Shown: piece by piece, positions 31,295-37,250 of the stretch
Numbering within the stretch: the first letter of the stretch is position 1
How the letters are laid out: the number at the start of each line of letters is the position of its first letter
Assembly (NCBI GenBank): GCA_938005465.1
Contig: CALLNU010000030.1
Coordinates: 1-37,250 of the forward strand
Length of the DNA stretch: 37,250 nucleotides
Reading direction: 5' to 3'
Source: an uncultured Collinsella sp.
GTDB lineage: Bacteria > Actinomycetota > Coriobacteriia > Coriobacteriales > Coriobacteriaceae
Notes under the pieces: model-generated
What the model was told of the DNA's origin: nothing
Database searches by the model: none
Seen by the model: the letters and a program-made list of their open reading frames with translations, nothing else
Program-made: the position numbers and the translations under genes

Positions 31295-32509
31295 ATGCTA
31301 CAAGTTTCTAACACCTCGTTTACAACGTCGGTTTCATCAAACGCCATGGCCGTGGTGGACTATCTGTCCAAAAGCATGATGTCGGCGCTGCCGTTTATTG
31401 TCTGCGCGGCGTTGTTCCGCACCGTTGCCGTCATTATGGGCGAAGGTATGCTGGGCCTGTGGTCTGCCGATTCCGAAATCTATCGCCTGTTCTACAGTTG
31501 GCTCTATAACGCCGGCTACTACTTTTTGCCCATTTATCTTGGTTGGGCGGCCGCCCGCCAGCTCGGTTGCTCGGAGCAGCTAGGCATGATGCTGGGCGGC
31601 GTATTGATTGCGCCCGATCTGCTTAAGCTCGTCGATGCCGCATCGACGACGGGGGCATCGATGACTTCCGTGTATGGTCTGCTTCCCGCGCCGGTCAACG
31701 ATTACACGACGACTGTTATTCCGGTTCTCATCTCGGTGCCCGTGCTATGGCGAGTGGAGTGTTTCTTTCGGCGCGTTATCCCTAAGGCCGTGGCGTTTTC
31801 GTTCGTTCCGTTTGCGACCATGCTTGTCATGGTTCCGGTTTCGCTGTGTATTACGGCGCCGGCGGGCAGCTATCTGGGCATGCTGTTGGGCCAGCTTATG
31901 TTTATGCCTGGCAATTCCGGTGGCATCGTGTCGCTGCTCACGCTCATGGGGCTTGCCGCGGGCTGGGAGTTCCTAAAGATCGCCGGCGTCAGCAACGTTG
32001 TCCTATCGCTTGCCTATGCTCAGTTTATGAGTGTGGGAACGGATTCGTGCATCCTGATCGCCGCGACGATGGCGACGTTCGCCGTTTGGGGCATGCCCTT
32101 TGGCGCGTCGCTCCGCGTTGCGGATAAGGACGAGAAGGCGCTCATGCTGGGCTATTCGATCTCGGGTGTGCTTGGTGGCGTAAGCGAGCCGGCGCTGTAC
32201 GGTTGCGGCTTTAAATATGGCAGGTGCCTGACGTGCATGGCCATTGGCGGCGCCGTCGGAGGCCTTGTTGCGGCCGTGGGCCACGTTACGGCCTATACCA
32301 TCGGCATGACGAATGTCCTCATGGTCATTGGCTTTGCCACGGGCGGCATCTCGAACCTGCTGTGGTGCTGCGCTGCCGGCGGCACGGCATTTGCGGTGTC
32401 TGCGGCGCTGAGCTACTGCTTTGGTGCGGTGCCGACGAAGGAACAGGCGACGGAGGACGGAGCCGATTCGCCCGAAACAGTGGCGAGCGCTGCTGAAGTA
32501 AGCGCATAA
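31295..32509 (+). CDS. PTS system EIIC component, stand-alone (beta-glucoside/glucose superfamily)
   Basis: A 404-residue polytopic membrane protein with about ten hydrophobic segments. The signature GGVSEPALYGCGF (residues 294-306) corresponds to the G-I/V-x-EP-A-I/L-YG motif of beta-glucoside/glucose PTS permeases. No EIIB cysteine domain and no EIIA domain are attached or adjacent, so it must use partners in trans or act differently. ATG 31295 follows GAAAGG at 7 nt; an in-frame ATG at 31271 is possible. It lies 40 nt after accDA in the same direction and may be read through from it. Sugar specificity is unknown. Confidence 0.82.
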   Translation: MLQVSNTSFTTSVSSNAMAVVDYLSKSMMSALPFIVCAALFRTVAVIMGEGMLGLWSADSEIYRLFYSWLYNAGYYFLPIYLGWAAARQLGCSEQLGMMLGGVLIAPDLLKLVDAASTTGASMTSVYGLLPAPVNDYTTTVIPVLISVPVLWRVECFFRRVIPKAVAFSFVPFATMLVMVPVSLCITAPAGSYLGMLLGQLMFMPGNSGGIVSLLTLMGLAAGWEFLKIAGVSNVVLSLAYAQFMSVGTDSCILIAATMATFAVWGMPFGASLRVADKDEKALMLGYSISGVLGGVSEPALYGCGFKYGRCLTCMAIGGAVGGLVAAVGHVTAYTIGMTNVLMVIGFATGGISNLLWCCAAGGTAFAVSAALSYCFGAVPTKEQATEDGADSPETVASAAEVSA

Positions 32510-32517
32510 ACCTGTGC

Positions 32518-32580
32518 GACAAAAGGACGATTCTTTTGTCATGCTCCAAGGCCGTGGCCCGTGCGGGCTGCGGCCTCTTT
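32518..32580 (+). terminator. Tandem hairpins after the PTS gene; second is terminator-like
   Basis: First hairpin: GACAAAAG 32518-32525 with CTTTTGTC 32533-32540. Second: 13-bp stem 32549-32561 with 32564-32576 (two G-U pairs, 2-nt loop), followed by a weak CTTTGT tail. Likely end of the fab-acc-PTS transcript, though the T-tract is poor. Confidence 0.55.
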
Positions 32581-32607
32581 GTATCTGGGAGACAAAGTGG
32601 CTACACT
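32579..32607 (+). promoter_or_regulatory. Candidate promoter of the cation-efflux gene
   Basis: TTGTAT (32579-32584), a 17-nt spacer and TACACT (32602-32607), immediately after the terminator hairpin and about 50 nt before the next gene. Supported by motif and position only. Confidence 0.4.
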
Positions 32608-32659
32608 ACAATCCGTTTGAGCAATAGATATATAGGTAGTACCGTGGGGGCGGATGTAG

Positions 32660-33814
32660 ATGGTCGAGTGGATTGTTAAACGTGCGCAGGGCGACCGTGC
32701 GCGCGTGGGCACGTTGACGGGCGTGGTGTGTATTCTCGCCAATGTTGCGCTTTGTGCTGCGAAGGGCGCAATTGGTGTGGTTTCGGGATCGGTTTCGATT
32801 GTGGCGGATGCCATGAACAACCTGTCCGATGCCAGCTCGAATATCGTGAGCGTGCTGGGCTTTAAGCTGGCGAGCAAGCCGGCCGACCCCGAGCATCCAT
32901 ACGGCCATGGTCGCTACGAGTACCTCTCGGGTCTTGTCGTGGCGGCGCTCGTGCTTCTCATTGGCCTTGAACTGGTGAAGTCCTCGTTTGAGCGCATCAT
33001 CCACCCCGAACCTGTCGAGTTCTCGCTTGCCCTGGTGGCAGTCCTGGCGCTTTCGATGGTCGTAAAGCTCTGGATGGCGGCTCTCAACAAAAAGCTCGGC
33101 GACCGCATTGAGTCTGAGACGCTGCATGCGACCGCGCAGGATTCCAAGAACGATGTCCTTGCCACAGGCGCCGTGCTGGCGTGCGCGATTGTTTCCCAGG
33201 TGACGCATATCAATCTTGATGCATGGGTCGGCCTTGCCGTTGGCGTCTATATTGGCTGGAGCGGTTTTGAACTCATCCAGGATACGGTGAGCCCGCTTTT
33301 GGGCCAGTCGCCCGATCCTAAGCTGGTCAAGCACATTCGAGACAAGATCATGAGCTATCCCGGCGTTTTGGGCGTTCACGATTTGATGGTTCACGACTAC
33401 GGCCCGGGCAGGAAGTTCGCAAGCGCTCACGCCGAGATGGCAGCCGAGGCCAGCCCTCTGGAAAGCCATGACACGCTCGATAACATCGAGCAAGCGTTTA
33501 GGGACGAGGACGGCATGATCGTCACGCTTCACTACGATCCCATCGTGACCGATGACCCCAAGGTGGCGAGCATGCGCTTGCGCATTCACGCCATGGCCCA
33601 ACAGATCGATAGCCGCCTCTCGATTCATGACCTACGCTGTGTGCCGGGTCCTACGCACACCAACGTGATCTTTGACTGCGTGCGTCCCTCGGATCTGCAG
33701 ATGAGTGCCGAAGACTTAAAGCACGCGCTGGCACAACGGGTCGAATCGGAATATCCCAAGTCGATTGCCAAGATTACGATCGACGAAGACTACGTAGGGC
33801 ATACCCACGAGTAA
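32660..33814 (+). CDS. Cation diffusion facilitator (CDF) family metal transporter
   Basis: A 384-residue CDF exporter that moves divalent metal out of the cytoplasm in exchange for protons. Six hydrophobic segments in the first ~210 residues, then an extended C-terminal cytosolic domain of ~170 residues. The transmembrane metal site reads Asp50/Asn54 (DAMNNLSD) and Asp161/Asp165 (DSKND). Zinc CDFs usually have His/Asp there, so Mn or Fe is at least as likely; this is an inference. HPYGHGRYEYL after TM2 is a family hallmark. ATG 32660 follows a G-rich stretch. No regulatory metal box was recognised. Confidence 0.88.
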   Translation: MVEWIVKRAQGDRARVGTLTGVVCILANVALCAAKGAIGVVSGSVSIVADAMNNLSDASSNIVSVLGFKLASKPADPEHPYGHGRYEYLSGLVVAALVLLIGLELVKSSFERIIHPEPVEFSLALVAVLALSMVVKLWMAALNKKLGDRIESETLHATAQDSKNDVLATGAVLACAIVSQVTHINLDAWVGLAVGVYIGWSGFELIQDTVSPLLGQSPDPKLVKHIRDKIMSYPGVLGVHDLMVHDYGPGRKFASAHAEMAAEASPLESHDTLDNIEQAFRDEDGMIVTLHYDPIVTDDPKVASMRLRIHAMAQQIDSRLSIHDLRCVPGPTHTNVIFDCVRPSDLQMSAEDLKHALAQRVESEYPKSIAKITIDEDYVGHTHE

Positions 33815-33853
33815 GGCTGTGCCGGCAAAGCAGGTTATGCAGAAGGGGAGAGC

Positions 33854-34474
33854 ATGAAGAAGCTGTATCTACTCCGCCACGGTCAGACGGAGTTCAACGT
33901 CAAAAAGCTGGTCCAGGGCCGCTGCGATTCGCCGCTGACCGACCTGGGCCGTCAGCAGGCGCGGGTGGCAGCCGCATGGCTCAAAGCCCACAACGTCGTT
34001 CCCGACAAGGTGGTCTCCTCCCCTTTGGGCCGAGCCATGGACACGGCAAGTCTCGTCGCAAACGAGCTCCTTGGCCCGGACGCAGCAGTCGATCCCTGCG
34101 AAGGCATCATCGAGCGCAGCTACGGCACCTTCGAAGAAGGCCCCCACGACGCCCTGCCCACCGACGTCTGGGATCCGGGCGAGGATCTGGTCCCCTTCGG
34201 AGGAGAAGGAAGCCGCACACTGCAAGAACGCATGGTAGGCGCCCTCACCAATCTCATGGGCTCCGAGGGCATCGAAACCCTCCTAGCAGTAAGCCACGGC
34301 AGCGCCAGCCGCCAATTTATCAAGGCCGCAGCCCCAGAGGGCTTTGAGCTCCCAACAAAACTCCCCAACTGCGCCATCATGATCTTCGGTTTTGACGATG
34401 CGCGAGAAGAGGACGATACGCCCCAATGCAAGTTCACCTTGCAACAAATTGTGGACCCTCAACAAAGTCATTAG
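33854..34474 (+). CDS. Histidine phosphatase / phosphoglycerate mutase-like protein
   Basis: A 206-residue member of the histidine phosphatase superfamily. The catalytic RHG motif with His9 is in LYLLRHGQTEFN; the second core His is in AVSHGSA near residue 146; a Glu from FEEG completes the site. Length fits small cofactor-dependent phosphatases such as those acting on phosphosugars or cobalamin precursors; substrate cannot be assigned. GGGGAG precedes ATG 33854. It lies 39 nt after the CDF gene, likely in one operon. The 3' half uses more A-ending synonymous codons than the 5' half, and structured element C begins 35 nt downstream. Confidence 0.88.
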   Translation: MKKLYLLRHGQTEFNVKKLVQGRCDSPLTDLGRQQARVAAAWLKAHNVVPDKVVSSPLGRAMDTASLVANELLGPDAAVDPCEGIIERSYGTFEEGPHDALPTDVWDPGEDLVPFGGEGSRTLQERMVGALTNLMGSEGIETLLAVSHGSASRQFIKAAAPEGFELPTKLPNCAIMIFGFDDAREEDDTPQCKFTLQQIVDPQQSH

Positions 34475-34509
34475 CCTGAGCGAGCAAGGTTTAGCAGACA
34501 TCAACGTGG

Positions 34510-34674
34510 CGTTCCCAGTGTGCGGCGGAGGGGGCGGGCCTGAGACATATTAAGGTTGCCACGAGTTCCGCACGAACAGGAGAGCACTTAATGTGCTCTC
34601 CGTCGTGAGCAGGACTGTAGAGCAGCAACCTTAATATGTCTCAGGCCCGCCCCCTCCGCCGCACACTGGGAACG
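34510..34674 (+). repeat. Structured element copy C (50-bp perfect inverted-repeat arms)
   Basis: Arms 34510-34559 and 34625-34674 are perfect 50-bp inverted repeats. The 65-nt core contains GAGTTCCGCACG, hairpin GGAGAGCAC-TTAAT-GTGCTCTCC, and GCAGGACTGTAGAGCAG. The core matches copy B closely, including compensatory changes in the hairpin (GGAGAGCAC here, GGAAAGCAC there); the arms are unrelated to those of A and B. It lies between the phosphatase gene and the rplC leader. Confidence 0.92.
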
Positions 34675-34744
34675 TGCCACGCACTTTACCTGCGTAAACA
34701 ATGTGAGTGAAATATGAATCTCGATGGATACGCCCGCAGCCGTG

Positions 34745-34933
34745 TATACTAAACAGCTGTGTGTAACCAGGGGAGTATTCTGGCTGGACAAAATGCCTGC
34801 TTAATAGGGTTGTCAGGTAGTCCGGGCGAAATACAAGGCTGGGGAGCACGTCGTGTAAGTAGTGGTCCTCTAGGGGCGTACGCTCGGTGGTGTACGCATT
34901 GTCCCAAGACCACGCGAGAGTTGGGATCATATC
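34745..34933 (+). promoter_or_regulatory. rplC promoter -10 and structured 5' leader
   Basis: TATACT (34745-34750) is a good -10; the -35 is weak (TCGATG near 34721). The ~175-nt leader contains no gene. It folds a long hairpin just before the start: GTGGTC 34862-34867 with GACCAC 34908-34913, enclosing GCGTAC 34876-34881 with GTACGC 34892-34897. This is a candidate autoregulatory leader for the rplC-led operon; the binding protein is not known. Confidence 0.5.
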
Positions 34934-35554
34934 TTGATCAGCATGATTCTCGGCCGCAAGATTGGCATGACCCAGGTTTGGGACGAGGACGACAACGTCG
35001 TTCCCGTCACGGTCATCCAGGCTGGCCCCTGCGCTGTCTCGCAGGTTAAAACTCAGGCAACCGACGGCTATGACGCCGTCCAGATCGGTTTCGGCGACAT
35101 CAAGGCCAAGAACGTGAACAAGCCCATGGCTGGTCACTTCGCCAAGGCTGGCGTCGAGCCTGTCCGTTTCCTTCGTGAGGTCCGCGTCGAGAACGGCGAG
35201 GAGCACAAGGTCGGCGAGGTCGTCACCGTCGCTGATTTCGCTGATGTCGAGAAGGTCGACGTCATCGGTACCTCCAAGGGTAAGGGCTTCCAGGGTCGCA
35301 TCAAGCGCTGGGGTCAGCGCCGCGGTCCTATGACGCATGGTTCTCACTTCCAGCGTCACCCCGGTTCTATCGGTCAGTGCGCCTATCCTGCGCGCGTCCT
35401 CAAGGGCGTCAAGATGGCCGGTCACATGGGTAACGAGCGCGTTACCGTCAAGAACCTTTCCGTTGTCCGCATCGATGCCGAGCAGAACCTCATCTTGGTC
35501 AAGGGCGCTGTCCCGGGTGCCAAGAATGGTCTCGTCGCCATCCGTATGGCCTAA
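34934..35554 (+). CDS. rplC: 50S ribosomal protein L3
   Basis: A 206-residue L3. TTG 34934 (MISMILGRKIGMTQ) has GGGA 7 nt upstream; in-frame ATG 34943 would be 16 nt away, so the TTG is preferred. Conserved blocks are GRKIGMTQVWDEDDN, GKGFQGRIKRWGQRRGPMTHGSHFQRHPGSIG and GHMGNERVTVKNL. It leads what should be rplC-rplD-rplW-..., with rpsJ displaced upstream by 14 kb. A ribosome binding site and start for the next gene follow 46 nt later, but the sequence then changes character. Confidence 0.96.
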   Translation: MISMILGRKIGMTQVWDEDDNVVPVTVIQAGPCAVSQVKTQATDGYDAVQIGFGDIKAKNVNKPMAGHFAKAGVEPVRFLREVRVENGEEHKVGEVVTVADFADVEKVDVIGTSKGKGFQGRIKRWGQRRGPMTHGSHFQRHPGSIGQCAYPARVLKGVKMAGHMGNERVTVKNLSVVRIDAEQNLILVKGAVPGAKNGLVAIRMA

Positions 35555-35600
35555 GGGCCCAGCCCATTTAGCCCAGCGTCATACCAAGGAGAACACTTAA

Positions 35601-37250
35601 ATGGCAAAGTTTGAAGTAAAGAACAGCGAGGGCGTACAGCAGCTGAACCTTGTGCTTGCGGCACTGCTTGCCGAGGATGAAACCGTAAACGAGATAATGG
35701 AGGGCGAACCGCTTGTTACCGATACAGTAACCGCCACTGCTTATGCCGCTTCGGACGATGACAGATTAAAGGATTTCTCGGACTATTCACGTCCTAAAGA
35801 GGATACGCTCAAGAGTATCGCCGCAAGTCTTGCTATCGGTCTTTCCGTATCCGTAAAGGTCGGTGAAGCAGAAAATGATAACTTTACTACCGTTAATCCA
35901 GATTACTGGTCGGTCATTACATTCGAGTTGAATTATAAGACTACCATTAAGAAAAAACTCAAGGTAGATGCAACATTTACAGTAAGCGAATATCTTAATG
36001 TTTCATTCCAGGGCTATAATTCATTCGAATTCAAGTGGTTTGAGCTGCCTGAGCTTGAATTCAACTATGCGGCTAATATCTATACGCAGACGGATATTGA
36101 ACTTAAAGTTCTTGTCTGCTCGGTAGGCGCAAACAGCTACAGGAATATCACGAGCGAAGTCGCAAAGATGCTTGGCAGTGATGAGAAGAACGATACCGCA
36201 GGTCTTGTAAAGGATGTCAAGGATATGCTTAACAAGAAGGGCGGAGAGATAGAAATATGCCGTATACCGTTCTTCACGGCATTTAAACCGCTGTCGCTGT
36301 TCCAGCTTAACTTTGAACTCAGCCTTGTTGTAAAGATGAGCTTTGCAGGCGGTATAGGAAGTAAGTTCTCGATACTTGACGCAACGCAGGTAGGTACACA
36401 CGGCAACTCAAAGGATAAAGAGTTCAGTATGTACAAAAACAAGCTGGTCGAGGGCGACAGGTACAGCTTTGATCTTACGGTATTCGGATATGTCGGTGTC
36501 AAGATGGGCGTTTCCGGACAGCTTACCGTTTCGTTCACGGGTTTAAGGCGACTGGGCGAGGTCGGCGTTGAGGTCCAGGTAGGCGCATATCTTGATATAT
36601 ACGGCCTGGCAAAATATCACGTCGTCAAACCGGATCACCGATACAGTACGGTATACCGGACGCTGACTGGCGGATTTTATCTTGAAGCGGGAATTTATCT
36701 CGAGGTAAATCTTGTCGCGGAATCAAAGGTATTCAGATTGCGGCTTGAAGCACCGCTGATACCCGAAATCAAATGGCCGTTGTTCTCAATGGGCGACAAA
36801 AACCTTGTTATATGCCTTAACGATGTGACAACTCCGATATTATTCAGCTCAAACGGCACTTATTGGGGAGAAGTCAATATTGATAATCTTCCGGCAGTGT
36901 CCGCACAGACGCTTGATATTACAACAGGCGTGATAAATTACAATGCATCTGTACCGTGGAGCAAGCTGTCGATGAATGTTTCGGGCGAAGGCTTCAGAAT
37001 GCTCTATGACAGGAGAGGAACATTTATCCGTTACGAGCAGCCATTCAGTATGTCCGGCTTCTACAAGAACAGTACAGCCGAAGGTGTCGGTCAGATACAC
37101 TATACAGGCACGTCACTTCAGTTCACAAAGACCGCCGACCCCGAAATGAGCCTTACAAAGTCGGTAAAGGTCATCTGGTACGATGAGTCGAGAGTTAAGG
37201 AAGAGGACGTAGGCAAGATATTCACTGTCAATTTCTACAGAGAGGTTGAC
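35601..37250 (+). CDS. Composite partial frame: rplD-position start continuing into a foreign-looking beta-rich protein
   Basis: The frame opens at ATG 35601 behind CCAAGGAG at the place expected for rplD. It begins MAKFEVKNSEG, which could be an L4 N-terminus, but from about residue 11 it has no L4 features and stays open for 550 codons to the window end. The remainder is rich in alternating beta-strand patterns (e.g. TFELNYKTTIKKKLKVDATF, GGFYLEAGIYLEVNLVAES) and aromatic residues, resembling internal segments of large secreted repeat proteins of Firmicutes such as Ruminococcus. Codons change sharply: ATA, ACA, GTA, GGA, AGA and AGG become common and GC drops. No signal peptide is visible because the true N-terminus is absent. 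Most likely an assembly chimera; a real recombination cannot be excluded. Confidence 0.7.
   Translation, partial: MAKFEVKNSEGVQQLNLVLAALLAEDETVNEIMEGEPLVTDTVTATAYAASDDDRLKDFSDYSRPKEDTLKSIAASLAIGLSVSVKVGEAENDNFTTVNPDYWSVITFELNYKTTIKKKLKVDATFTVSEYLNVSFQGYNSFEFKWFELPELEFNYAANIYTQTDIELKVLVCSVGANSYRNITSEVAKMLGSDEKNDTAGLVKDVKDMLNKKGGEIEICRIPFFTAFKPLSLFQLNFELSLVVKMSFAGGIGSKFSILDATQVGTHGNSKDKEFSMYKNKLVEGDRYSFDLTVFGYVGVKMGVSGQLTVSFTGLRRLGEVGVEVQVGAYLDIYGLAKYHVVKPDHRYSTVYRTLTGGFYLEAGIYLEVNLVAESKVFRLRLEAPLIPEIKWPLFSMGDKNLVICLNDVTTPILFSSNGTYWGEVNIDNLPAVSAQTLDITTGVINYNASVPWSKLSMNVSGEGFRMLYDRRGTFIRYEQPFSMSGFYKNSTAEGVGQIHYTGTSLQFTKTADPEMSLTKSVKVIWYDESRVKEEDVGKIFTVNFYREVD

Noticed and set aside
36137..36538. 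Minus-strand open frames in the right-end foreign segment
   Set aside because: The plus frame is open across the entire 1650 nt with coherent beta-strand patterning; the minus frames are short and incoherent.

Overview
The window is a high-GC bacterial chromosome segment that reads like a gut Coriobacteriia genome, most probably Collinsella or a close relative. I base this on GC-rich wobble codons, actinobacterial-style RpoB/RpoC, frequent TTG/GTG starts and a streptococcus-like FASII cluster. No species call is possible without a search. Both ends look chimeric: the left ~600 bp and the right ~1.65 kb join in frame to unrelated coding sequence with different codon use. They should be treated as suspected assembly or recombination junctions.

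Layout. (1) 1-3107: the tail of an unknown gene, a frame joining the N-terminal part of 5-formyltetrahydrofolate cyclo-ligase to an N-truncated GH13 alpha-amylase, a uracil/hypoxanthine-DNA glycosylase family protein, and a minus-strand hypothetical gene. (2) 3201-4337: a PLP aminotransferase. (3) 4338-15390: transcription/translation block with L10 leader, rplJ-rplL, galU, then rpoB-rpoC. (4) 15391-17250: an ECF sigma factor and its membrane anti-sigma partner, bracketed by a 33-bp inverted repeat. (5) 17477-21070: str operon rpsL-rpsG-fusA-rpsJ without tuf, closed by a strong terminator after rpsJ. (6) 21128-31254: birA (minus) divergent from fabH-acpP-fabK-fabD-fabG-fabF-accB-fabZ-accC-accDA, a nearly complete type II fatty acid synthesis and acetyl-CoA carboxylase operon. 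The biotin ligase sits next to its biotin-carrier substrate. (7) 31295-34474: a stand-alone PTS EIIC protein, a cation-efflux transporter and a histidine phosphatase. (8) 34475-35600: leader and rplC, where the rest of the S10 operon should begin. (9) 35601-37250: an rplD-like start running straight into a foreign-looking, beta-rich frame.

The most unusual signal is a family of three large structured elements at 4390-4607, 17253-17393 and 34510-34674. All lie in the same orientation, each immediately upstream of a ribosomal-protein operon. They share a conserved core (TTCCGCACG, a hairpin with stem/loop CAC-TTAAT-GTG, then CAGGACT) enclosed by long inverted-repeat arms whose sequence differs in every copy but stays self-complementary; one pair of arms is 50 bp and perfect. 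Other points of interest are an alpha-CTD-like helical domain at the C-terminus of RpoC, a duplicated 17-bp putative operator in the birA/fabH intergenic region, a natural Arg88 in ribosomal protein S12, and the separation of rpsJ from rplC by about 14 kb of lipid-synthesis genes.
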